Shown: positions 7,522 to 14,944 of the stretch, one piece after another | How positions within the stretch are numbered: position 1 is the stretch's first letter | How the letters are laid out: every line of letters begins with the position of its first letter | Assembly (NCBI GenBank): GCA_024225895.1 | Contig: JAAEMC010000475.1 | Span: 1-15,270, forward strand | Origin: Desulfobacteraceae bacterium | GTDB taxonomy: Bacteria; Desulfobacterota; Desulfobacteria; Desulfobacterales; Desulfobacteraceae | DNA: 15,270 nt | Direction: 5' to 3' | Notes under the pieces: model-generated | Told to the model about the DNA's origin: nothing | Databases searched by the model: none | What the model saw: the letters and a program-made list of their open reading frames with translations, nothing else | Translations under genes and position numbers: made by a program

Positions 7522-10500
7522 ATGGAAAAGATCTTATCTGCATTTGCAAAAAACTCAGTTTTTGCGACCATTGCTTTAATCACTGTCCTGGCAGCAGGCG
7601 TTATTGCGGTCCTTTCAATGACCAAAGAGGCATTCCCGCCCATGGAAATGGACAGGATCAATGTGTATGTGCCATACCCCGGCGCAGATCCTGAAGAAGT
7701 TGAAGAGGGAATTTCAAGAAAAATAGAGGAAGCCGTGGAAGGTTTGGATGGTGTCAAAGAGTATTCAACACAATCATCCGAGCATCTTGCCACCGCAAGC
7801 ATTGAAGTTACCAAAGGCTATAATACCCAACGGGTTTTGGATGAGGTAAAATCTAAAATCAATGCCGTTTCCACTTTTCCGACTGATGCGGAAAAGCCGA
7901 TTATCAGGGAAGTCATCAGAAGAAGCAGTGTCATTACCATCTACATGGCCGCAGATATGCCTGAGCGCCGTCTCAAAGAATTGGGTCAGTCTGTGACGGA
8001 TCGGTTAAAACTTTTGGATAATGTTTCCCAGGTATCATTGTACGGTGTCAGGCCCTATGAAATATCCATTGAGGTGTCTGAGGAAAAACTGCGTCAGTAT
8101 GGCTTGACTTTTGATCAAGTGGCAAAGGCGGTGAAAAGCAGCAGTCTGAACCGGGCCGGTGGTACCATTAAAACTAGAGGTGAGGAAATAAGGCTTCGGA
8201 CCATGGGTAGAAAATATACCGGAGATGAACTCGCAGATGTGGTGGTGCTGGCAAAATCTTCCGGACAGATCGTTACCCTTGACCGAATTGCAAAGATTGT
8301 GGATGGATTTACCGAAGATCCTTCCCGGGCATATATCAATGGCAAAAGAGCCGTACTGATAACGGCCACAAAAACCGATGAAGAAAATGCCCTGGTTATT
8401 TCCAGGATTATTAAAAATTTTGTTGAAGATTTGAAAAATGAACTACCACAGGATATTGAGGTCGGTATCTTATATGACCGTTCTGAAATGCTTAAGGCCA
8501 GGATTAATTTGTTGACCAAAAATGGGACGTTTGGCCTGATCATTGTATTTATTCTTTTGTGGGCATTTTTAAACACCAGACTTTCCATCTGGGTGGGCAT
8601 GGGTATTCCCATATCCCTGGCCGGCGCCATGGCTATATTCTGGGGACTGGGCGGTACCATCAATATGATTTCTTTGTTTGGGCTGATTTTGGTACTGGGA
8701 ATTGTTGTGGACGATGCCATCGTTGTGGGGGAGGCCATCTATGTGCACAGGAAGATGGGAAAGCCACCTTTGAAAGCAGCCATTGAGGGGGCGCTTGAAG
8801 TCGCCATGCCCGTAATGGCGGCTGTCATAACCTCCATAGTGGCATTCCTACCCTTGGGGTTTGTCGGCGGAACCATGGGTAAATTCATTGCCATTCTCCC
8901 GCCCATTGTAATTTCATGTCTCTTTATTTCTCTTTTGGATTGTTTTTTTCTTTTGCCGGCCCATTTAAATCATCTGCCGGAAATTGTAACCGCAAAGGAT
9001 AAAGACAAAAAGCTGGGCATCATTAAGCGGATTAACCTTTTCACCAGCCAGTCCATGGAACAATTTGTGGAAAAGGTATATATGCCGTTTTTAAGCCGGG
9101 CCTTGCGCTTCAGGTATGTGTTGCTGTGTGCTGCTGTCAGTCTGCTCCTGGCTATCATCGGCATTATGCAAGGCGGTTTGATTAAATTTACCGTAATGCC
9201 GGAAACCGACGGATTCATCGTGACCTCGTCTGTAGCATTTCCGGAAGGGACACCTGCTTCCGTGACTGAAGCCGCATTAAAAAAAATAGAAAACGGGCTC
9301 TATGAATATGCAAAAACAGTAGAAACAAGTTCCGGGGAACCATTGATAAAAGACGTTCTGTCCTTTGTCGGTGCCACCTCAGACGCAATGACGGCTGCCG
9401 GTCCCCATGCCGGAATGATCCAGGCAATCCTCATTGAAGCGGAAAAACGGGGAATTCATTCCAAAGATGTCCTTTATGAATGGGGTAAGTTCATCGGCCC
9501 CATTGCCGGTGTTGAATCCTTGACATTTCAGGCCATGGGTCCCGGCCACAGGCGGGCGCCACTGAAGTTTGAGATGCATGCCCACAACCTGGAAACTTTG
9601 ATCATGGCTACAGAAAGACTCAAAGAAAAATTGACCGAGTTTCAAGGGGTCTATCAGATTCAATCGGATTTTTCAGAAGGGAAAAAAGAATTACGCCTGA
9701 CATTGAAGCCTGAGGCAAGGACACTTGGTTTGACCGTTGCAAGCCTTGCCTCCCAGGTGAATTCGGCTTTTTATGGTAATGAAGCCCAGCGACTTCAAAG
9801 GGGCGAGCATGATGTCAGGGTTAAAATCCGCTATACCAGGGATGAGAGAAGTTCGCTTGTAAAGTTTGAAAATATGCGGATCAGAACCCCCAGGGGCATA
9901 GAAGTCCCGTTATTATCAGTTGCCAATATTGATTTCCAGCAGGGATTTTCAACCATCCGCCGGACCAATGGTATGAGAAGTGTTTCGGTCAGTGCATCGG
10001 TGAATACAAAACTCACCAATACAAATGAAGTTTTTGAAGCCTTAAGCAAAGGATTTTTAAAGACATTAAAAGAGGATTATCCCGGCTTGGTAGTTCTTTT
10101 ACAAGGGGATAAAAAAAGGTCCCGGGAGTCTTTTTCAAGCCTGAAAAAGGGGTTTCCCATTGCATTACTCGGAATATTCACCATTGTGGCCACCATGTTC
10201 AGATCCTATCTTCAGCCCTTTATTATCATGTTCACCATCCCTTTTGGGATCATTGGAGCGGTTTTAGGGCACCTGGCCATGGGTTATAACCTATCTATTA
10301 TGAGTGTATTCGGCATGGTGGCCCTGACCGGGGTCGTGGTCAATGACGCCATCGTACTCATGGAAAGGATCAATGAGAATCTGGCTGCAAAAATGCCATT
10401 TTTCCAGGCCATTTTAAAAGGCGGGGCCAGGCGTTTTCGGGCCATATTCCTTACCACCCTCAGTACAATTGGCGGATTGGCCCCCATGCTTTTAGAGACA

Positions 10501-10707
10501 GATCTCCAGGCGAAATTTTTAATCCCCATGGCCATCTCCCTGGCCGCCGGAGTTGCCTTTGCCACTTTGTTAACCTTGTTTTTAATTCCATGCCTGCTGG
10601 TGATATTAAATGATTTCAGAACTTTGGTTTACAGATTCTTTAAAGGTGTCTGGCCTGAATCCAGGGAGACTGTTGAACCGGCTGTCAGCAGGTACGAGGA
10701 TAGTTGA
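7522..10707 (+). CDS. RND-type efflux pump, inner-membrane permease (AcrB/HAE1-like)
   Basis: Proton-driven pump of the resistance-nodulation-division superfamily, exporting hydrophobic or amphiphilic compounds through the adaptor and channel. Seen: TM1 (about 14-33), a first periplasmic porter loop (PYPGADPEEVEE and following), TM2-6 (about 333-475), TM7 (about 531-550), a second periplasmic loop, and TM8-12 (about 876-1035). The TM4 proton-relay motif is intact as VVDDAIVVGEA (Asp397, Asp398). In TM10, where AcrB carries Lys940, the sequence is VVVNDAIVLMERIN (Asn941-Asp942) with no lysine, a variant I associate with AcrB-like pumps outside the enteric group. The length (1061 aa) is normal. 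A heavy-metal (CzcA-type) exporter is less likely because TM4 has the paired Asp of the HAE group. Substrate inferred only broadly. Confidence 0.93.
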   Translation: MEKILSAFAKNSVFATIALITVLAAGVIAVLSMTKEAFPPMEMDRINVYVPYPGADPEEVEEGISRKIEEAVEGLDGVKEYSTQSSEHLATASIEVTKGYNTQRVLDEVKSKINAVSTFPTDAEKPIIREVIRRSSVITIYMAADMPERRLKELGQSVTDRLKLLDNVSQVSLYGVRPYEISIEVSEEKLRQYGLTFDQVAKAVKSSSLNRAGGTIKTRGEEIRLRTMGRKYTGDELADVVVLAKSSGQIVTLDRIAKIVDGFTEDPSRAYINGKRAVLITATKTDEENALVISRIIKNFVEDLKNELPQDIEVGILYDRSEMLKARINLLTKNGTFGLIIVFILLWAFLNTRLSIWVGMGIPISLAGAMAIFWGLGGTINMISLFGLILVLGIVVDDAIVVGEAIYVHRKMGKPPLKAAIEGALEVAMPVMAAVITSIVAFLPLGFVGGTMGKFIAILPPIVISCLFISLLDCFFLLPAHLNHLPEIVTAKDKDKKLGIIKRINLFTSQSMEQFVEKVYMPFLSRALRFRYVLLCAAVSLLLAIIGIMQGGLIKFTVMPETDGFIVTSSVAFPEGTPASVTEAALKKIENGLYEYAKTVETSSGEPLIKDVLSFVGATSDAMTAAGPHAGMIQAILIEAEKRGIHSKDVLYEWGKFIGPIAGVESLTFQAMGPGHRRAPLKFEMHAHNLETLIMATERLKEKLTEFQGVYQIQSDFSEGKKELRLTLKPEARTLGLTVASLASQVNSAFYGNEAQRLQRGEHDVRVKIRYTRDERSSLVKFENMRIRTPRGIEVPLLSVANIDFQQGFSTIRRTNGMRSVSVSASVNTKLTNTNEVFEALSKGFLKTLKEDYPGLVVLLQGDKKRSRESFSSLKKGFPIALLGIFTIVATMFRSYLQPFIIMFTIPFGIIGAVLGHLAMGYNLSIMSVFGMVALTGVVVNDAIVLMERINENLAAKMPFFQAILKGGARRFRAIFLTTLSTIGGLAPMLLETDLQAKFLIPMAISLAAGVAFATLLTLFLIPCLLVILNDFRTLVYRFFKGVWPESRETVEPAVSRYEDS

Positions 10708-10748
10708 TACTCCGTACAAACATAAAAAATAAGGAACGGATAAAAGTC

Positions 10749-12065
10749 ATGATTTTAAAAAGGATTGCTACCATAGTCAGTGTGATGTTGCTGCTTTTTT
10801 TGGGCAGGCCGGCTTTTGCCCAGCAGATCACCTTAAAAGAGGCGTTTGACAAAACCATAGAAAACAATCTATCCATCAAGGCCATCCAGGAGAGAATCAA
10901 CCAGGCCGAAGAGAAGATCCGGCAGGCAAAAGCAGCTTACTATCCGTTTGTAAATCTCACAGGTTCAGTGACCCGCACTGAATCATCGACCAATGATGTG
11001 AATGCAAGTTTTTTTTCTCCGGAAAGGATTGAGGAATATTATGATACAAGAGCCTCTGCCCAATGGATCATATTTAATGGATTCTTAAGAAAATATACTA
11101 CCCGGCAGGCTCTTTTGACTAAAGATACAAAGGTGGCAGGGCTTAAGGATCTGAAACGGACCCTTTTGTTCGCCGTAGCTGGTTCCTATCATACTGCCCA
11201 GCTGGCTTTGGCAAACAAGGCCATTGCAGATTCCAACCGACAATTTTATGAAAAGCAGCTCAAAAATGCCCGGATAAAAAAAGATTCTGGTGTGGGCTCT
11301 TTAAGTGACGTTCTCAATTTCAGTACACGGGTCAATCATTCAAAGATTGAAATGGAGCGGTTTCAGTCCCAGCATGATGTGGCCAATGCCGCCTTAGCTG
11401 CCCTTCTGGGAATAGACGCCAAAGCGCCAGATCTTCCCGGGCCCATTTTTCCCCAAAAAGAGACGTTTTCTGAAATGGTTTCTCCGGATTATAAAGCTCT
11501 TGTGCCATATGCTTTAGAAAAAAGGCCTGATCTTGAGCAGATGTCTTTGGCCGTCGAGATCGCCAGGGCCGGTATCGAAAAGGCAAAAGCACGCTTTTAC
11601 CCGGAAGTCAGCCTGGTGGGCTCTGCGGGAATGGACCGGACTGGGGACCACGAATTTGTAAGAGATGATTTTGAGAACAGTGTCAGCATTCAGTTGAGCT
11701 ATCCGCTTTTTGCAGGGGGCAGGGACAAAGCCCTCTTAATGGAGGCTCGATATGCATATAAAGAATCAAAATTAACATTTGAAAATTTGAAAATAAATAT
11801 TGTTTCCCAGGTAAGACAAGAGGTTGTCTCGGTGCGTGCTGCTCAAAAACAACTTTTGCTATATCGTGAAAATGCAAAACTTGCGAAACAGAATCGCGAT
11901 ATTGTGGAAAAGGAATATGAATTTGGTACCACCTCTTTAGTGAATCTAAATGAGGTTCAAAACACCCTTTCAACTACACAGCAAAGGATTGCGCTTTCCC
12001 TTATATCTCTTCGCCAGGCGTGGTATGACCTGAAATCGGCTTTAGGAGAAATTAACTATGATTGA
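10749..12065 (+). CDS. TolC-family outer membrane efflux protein
   Basis: Outer membrane channel of the tripartite pump. ATG 10749 is chosen over an upstream TTG at 10704 because it yields a clean signal peptide (MILKRIAT, hydrophobic core, AFA at 22-24, cleavage before QQ) and has GGA 8 nt upstream. Seen: an OEP domain in two repeats. The first opens with ITLKEAFDKTIENNLSIKA and contains the typical AKAAYYPFVNLTGSV; the second has LEKRPDLEQMSLAVEIARAG and ARFYPEVSLVGSAG. Long amphipathic helices form the alpha-barrel, ending with LNEVQNTLSTTQQRIALSL. The length of 438 aa fits. It lies 41 nt after the pump gene and is the last member of the operon. Its 3' end overlaps the convergent receiver gene by 10 bp. 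Confidence 0.92.
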   Translation: MILKRIATIVSVMLLLFLGRPAFAQQITLKEAFDKTIENNLSIKAIQERINQAEEKIRQAKAAYYPFVNLTGSVTRTESSTNDVNASFFSPERIEEYYDTRASAQWIIFNGFLRKYTTRQALLTKDTKVAGLKDLKRTLLFAVAGSYHTAQLALANKAIADSNRQFYEKQLKNARIKKDSGVGSLSDVLNFSTRVNHSKIEMERFQSQHDVANAALAALLGIDAKAPDLPGPIFPQKETFSEMVSPDYKALVPYALEKRPDLEQMSLAVEIARAGIEKAKARFYPEVSLVGSAGMDRTGDHEFVRDDFENSVSIQLSYPLFAGGRDKALLMEARYAYKESKLTFENLKINIVSQVRQEVVSVRAAQKQLLLYRENAKLAKQNRDIVEKEYEFGTTSLVNLNEVQNTLSTTQQRIALSLISLRQAWYDLKSALGEINYD

Positions 12066-12454
12066 TCTGTCTTCCATTTCCAGCGGTTGAGTTTTTCAAA
12101 GGCATTGTCAACAGCTTTGATAATATCTTTTAAGGGGACCGGTTTGACAAAGTAGTCGTCAAAGCCAACATCCTTGCAATCGGACAGCTCAAAGTGAGAT
12201 GAGTAGCCTGTGATGGCAAAGGCAATGGCAATAGGGGTGATTTTCATGATTTTGGCGCAAAGCTCTATCCCTGTCATACCCGGTAGGTTCAGGTCAAGGA
12301 ACATGACAAGGATGGATTCCTTGTCCAGTATTTTTAAAGCATCTTCACCAGATGATGCTGTAATGACTTTGTATCCTTTCTGGGTTAAAGCAGATTCAAA
12401 AAGCATACGTATGGAAGCTTCATCATCTACAACCAGTATTTTGTTATCGCTCAT
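12056..12454 (-). CDS. Single-domain response regulator (CheY-like receiver)
   Basis: Stand-alone receiver of a phosphorelay, acting by protein contact as it has no output domain. Seen: the acidic pair Asp10-Asp11, phospho-acceptor Asp54 in MFLDLNLPG, Thr82 in AITGYSS, and Lys104 in YFVKPVPL, so all receiver residues are present. The 132-aa length leaves only a short basic tail after the domain. Start ATG 12452-12454 has GAGG 7 nt upstream. A possible promoter (TTGTCA 12504-12509, 19-nt spacer, TATAAA 12479-12484, minus strand) is weak. It is convergent with the tolC-like gene (TAG inside its end) and divergent from the hpt-phosphatase operon, suggesting it may take phosphate from that Hpt. 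No kinase is next to it. Confidence 0.9.
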   Translation of the reverse strand: MSDNKILVVDDEASIRMLFESALTQKGYKVITASSGEDALKILDKESILVMFLDLNLPGMTGIELCAKIMKITPIAIAFAITGYSSHFELSDCKDVGFDDYFVKPVPLKDIIKAVDNAFEKLNRWKWKTDQS

Positions 12455-12611
12455 CAGCCGCCTCTTTTGTGATTAAATTTTATACAACTATTTTTAACGG
12501 ATATGACAAAAAAGGCAACAATTTTTTCATTTTTCCCCTTATATGCCAATTGCTTCGCATGAATATGATCATGAAAGGAGAGGCTATCAGGGAAATATCC
12601 AATGGGCATTG

Positions 12612-12640
12612 TTTACATTCTTTCATTTTTACGATAATAT
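12612..12640 (+). promoter_or_regulatory. Candidate promoter of the hpt-phosphatase-kinase operon
   Basis: TTTACA at 12612-12617 (one mismatch to TTGACA), 17-nt spacer, TAATAT at 12635-12640 (two mismatches to TATAAT), placing a start site about 45 bp before the hpt ATG. The rest of the 239-bp divergent gap 12455-12693 shows no gene I can support. It holds a GGAGAG motif at about 12576 with no convincing coding frame behind it. Confidence 0.35.
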
Positions 12641-12693
12641 CTCCTTATTGAGTTTCATCCCCATTTATTTCATTTTTCTTATAAGGAACAATT

Positions 12694-13002
12694 ATGGATT
12701 TTAAAAATCTTGCTTCAAAATTGGGACTTGATGAAGACGATTTCCAAGAACTGGTTGAGCTTTTTATCACCACATCGATGGCAGATATTGATAAAATTAA
12801 AAAGGGGGTGGCATCCAATGATCCTGCTGGTGTCTCCGCCGCTGCGCATTCAATAAAAGGGGCTGCCGGAAACTTGGGTTTTGAAGACATTTACTCTCTA
12901 ACACTTGATATGGAGATGCAGGCTAAAGATGGGAGTTTGGCAAATTTTGACGATAAATTAGAACATCTTGAAAATCAGATCAATTCCCTTGAAAGCCAAT
13001 AA
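12694..13002 (+). CDS. Histidine-containing phosphotransfer (Hpt) domain protein
   Basis: Free-standing phosphotransfer protein that shuttles a phosphoryl group between receivers. Seen: 102 residues, all helical, with the hallmark AAAHSIKGAAGNLGF; phospho-acceptor His52 is followed by the Ser-x-Lys-Gly that stabilises it. The preceding helix (FQELVELFITTSMADI) and the following one fit the four-helix Hpt bundle. AAGGA lies 8 nt upstream of the ATG. It is followed after 32 nt by the receiver-phosphatase gene, the obvious phosphorelay partner. Gene order (Hpt, then receiver-PP2C) matches Pseudomonas hptB-hsbR. That comparison rests on remembered architecture, so no symbol is given. Confidence 0.92.
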   Translation: MDFKNLASKLGLDEDDFQELVELFITTSMADIDKIKKGVASNDPAGVSAAAHSIKGAAGNLGFEDIYSLTLDMEMQAKDGSLANFDDKLEHLENQINSLESQ

Positions 13003-13034
13003 TATTATTTCAAACCAAAAGGTACTTGATTGTT

Positions 13035-14156
13035 ATGAGCAATAAGCAACCCTATTCAGTTCTTGCAGTTGATGACAACCTTCTGAATCTCAAATTAATT
13101 GAGAAATCATTATCTAAAGAAGGATATCGGATTTTCAGCGCCAATAATGGCCCTATTGCCCGAAAGCTTGCTGAAGATGAAAAACCGGATTTGATACTTT
13201 TGGATATTGAGATGCCTGGTGAGAACGGATTTGAGGTGATCTCCAAATTAAAAGAAAATTCAGAGACCAATTCCATCCCGGTAATTTTTCTGACCGGGGT
13301 CATTGAGGTGGATTCAAAACTCAAGGGATTTGAATTGGGGGCGGTCGATTATATAACCAAGCCTTTTCATCCCCTTGAAGTGCTTGCCAGGGTCCGGATT
13401 CATTTAAAGCTGTCCATTGCCACTAACTCACTTATTGCAGGGCAGGCCCAGAAACTCAAGCAGGTTACAGAGGCCCAGGTTGCCATGCTACCTACACCGG
13501 AAGCCAATCCAACAGCTTTATTCAGTGTCTACTATAAAGCCCTGGAAGAGGCTGGGGGCGATTTTTACGATATTTTAAATATTTCAGATCATATCACTGG
13601 TTATTTTGTCGCGGATTTTTCAGGGCACGATATTAAAACCAGCTACATGACAGCATCGGTTAAAGCACTCTTGGCCCAAAACTGTACTCCTGTATATTCA
13701 CCTGCTGAAAGTATAAAGATGATCAACGACGTGCTGGTGGAAATCCTCGCTGCCGGTAAATATCTGACAGCCTGTTATTTACATCTTAACAGAATTACCA
13801 AAAAATTGACCATCATCAATGCAGGACATCCTCCTGTGGTCTGTCTGCCGGTTGAGGGAGAACCCATTTTGATCAAATCTGAAGGCGATGTATTGGGCAT
13901 GTTTAAAGATGCACATTTTGGTATTCAGACTATTAATGTATCCGTGGATGACAGGTTTGTCGTCTATTCTGACGGGCTTGTGGAATCGGCTGAAACCAAA
14001 ATAACCTGGGCCAAGGGAGCTGAAAGCCTTCTTCCAATTTATAATGAGTTGAATGAAGTTCCATTTCAAGATGTCCCTGAAGTACTGATTAAAAAACTTT
14101 TTGGCGAAGCATCTATGCCGGAAGATGATATCGTTGTTTTATGTATAAAGGTATGA
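13035..14156 (+). CDS. Response regulator with PP2C (RsbU/SpoIIE-type) serine phosphatase output
   Basis: Phosphorylation-controlled phosphatase expected to dephosphorylate a STAS anti-anti-sigma factor in a partner switch. ATG 13035 (MSNKQ) is preferred to TTG 13026, which would leave only 3 nt after AAGG. Seen: a receiver domain (1-125) with Asp13-Asp14, phospho-acceptor Asp57, Thr87 and Lys109 in DYITKPF. Then a helical linker ends in QVAMLPTPEANP (148-159), the usual lead-in to these phosphatases. The PP2C domain has AGGDFYD (Asp176, Asp179), DFSGHD (Asp194), AGHPPVV, YSDGLVES (Asp313) and PEDDIVVL (Asp364, Asp365), so metal-binding aspartates are present. Oddity: DFSGHD replaces the usual DxSGHG. 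Unlike Pseudomonas HsbR, no kinase domain is fused at the C-terminus; it is the next gene. Confidence 0.93.
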   Translation: MSNKQPYSVLAVDDNLLNLKLIEKSLSKEGYRIFSANNGPIARKLAEDEKPDLILLDIEMPGENGFEVISKLKENSETNSIPVIFLTGVIEVDSKLKGFELGAVDYITKPFHPLEVLARVRIHLKLSIATNSLIAGQAQKLKQVTEAQVAMLPTPEANPTALFSVYYKALEEAGGDFYDILNISDHITGYFVADFSGHDIKTSYMTASVKALLAQNCTPVYSPAESIKMINDVLVEILAAGKYLTACYLHLNRITKKLTIINAGHPPVVCLPVEGEPILIKSEGDVLGMFKDAHFGIQTINVSVDDRFVVYSDGLVESAETKITWAKGAESLLPIYNELNEVPFQDVPEVLIKKLFGEASMPEDDIVVLCIKV

Positions 14157-14160
14157 CGTT

Positions 14161-14598
14161 ATGGGATTGGATCATAAGACATTTGAGGTTCTTGAAACTG
14201 AAAAATCACTAAATTTTATATTTACATCTACCTATCACCACATTGATAAGGTTTGTGAAATGGTGACAAGCTATTTTCAAAACCAAAAAATAAATTTTGA
14301 AAATCAGATGTTCGCCATCAACCTGGTCATTCGTGAAGGACTTACCAATGCCGTTCGCCATGGAAACAAAAATGATCCTGACAAATTGGTCCGGTTTAAT
14401 GTTGAGGTTGTTGATCACAAATCCCTTTATCTAAAAATAGAAGATGAAGGGGATGGATTCCAGTGGGAAAATATGCAAAATTCCCTTTTGCCCGAAGATC
14501 AGGAACACGGCAGGGGGATCATCATCATGGAACAGTATTTTCCCAGTATTGCTTATAACAAAAAGGGCAATATTCTTTATCTTAAAAAAGATCTTTAG
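14161..14598 (+). CDS. RsbW-type ATP-binding protein (anti-sigma factor serine kinase, HATPase_c)
   Basis: GHKL ATPase of the anti-sigma kinase type; in such systems it binds either a sigma factor or a STAS protein and phosphorylates the latter. Seen: 145 residues with the N-box REGLTNAVRHGNKND (Glu59, Asn63, His67), the G1 box EDEGDGF (Asp95-Phe100) and the G2 box HGRGI (116-120), ending on a beta strand (GNILYLKKDL). No His phosphorylation domain is present, so it is not a histidine kinase. It starts 4 nt after the phosphatase stop, with AAGG 10 nt upstream, so the two are co-translated and probably act as an opposed kinase-phosphatase pair. Whether it controls a sigma factor or another target cannot be told, as no STAS or sigma gene is in view. 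Confidence 0.9.
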   Translation: MGLDHKTFEVLETEKSLNFIFTSTYHHIDKVCEMVTSYFQNQKINFENQMFAINLVIREGLTNAVRHGNKNDPDKLVRFNVEVVDHKSLYLKIEDEGDGFQWENMQNSLLPEDQEHGRGIIIMEQYFPSIAYNKKGNILYLKKDL

Positions 14599-14944
14599 CC
14601 CGGATATTTCACTAATTGATTTTACCTTAGCTGCGAGTTTCAGGGCGCAAAGCGGTAGTGAACTTTTGCAAATGCTCAGACAGCGTGACAGATGAGGCAA
14701 ATTCAATTTGTCTGGAAGGTGGGACTTTAACCATTCTTTAAAATGACACTTTATGTTTTTGATTCGGTTAAAAATTCGGGTGTAATAAATTGTAATCCTA
14801 ATATTTTTTAATTAAAATGTTTAAAATTTCATGAAATATTCGGATTATACAGTCTGTTCATTTCTTCTGATGAAATCATCTAAAGATATGAAATATTTGG
14901 GATAGTAACTGCATATTTAATGTCTCAAAATTTGAGAAAAGAAA
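14599..14944. other. 346-bp intergenic region with two distinct halves
   Basis: No supportable gene. Bases 14626-14696 are about half G+C, out of keeping with the AT-rich stretch that follows (about 14740-14944), and carry no convincing complete frame. The AT-rich half holds a 12-bp palindrome ATTTCATGAAAT (14826-14837), an imperfect direct repeat beginning ATGAAATATT (14831 and 14888), and a 15-bp palindrome just before the next start. No hairpin with a U-tract is evident after 14598. No clear sigma54 (GG-N10-GC) site was found. Confidence 0.5.
14923..14937. repeat. Perfect inverted repeat overlapping the ribosome binding site of the last gene
   Basis: TCTCAAA, one central A, TTTGAGA: 7-bp perfect arms ending 7 nt before ATG 14945. 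The right arm supplies the only purine-rich (GAGA) ribosome binding sequence. It could be an operator, or a small hairpin that hides the binding site. Confidence 0.5.

Noticed and set aside
12469..12651. 60-codon GTG-started frame in the gap between the lone receiver and hpt
   Set aside because: No ribosome binding site, no family resemblance, low-complexity hydrophobic content, and it runs through the hpt promoter candidate.
14431..14706. 91-codon minus-strand frame overlapping the end of the RsbW-type gene
   Set aside because: Most of it is antisense to a clearly coding gene; the remainder falls in the intergenic island, with no start signal.
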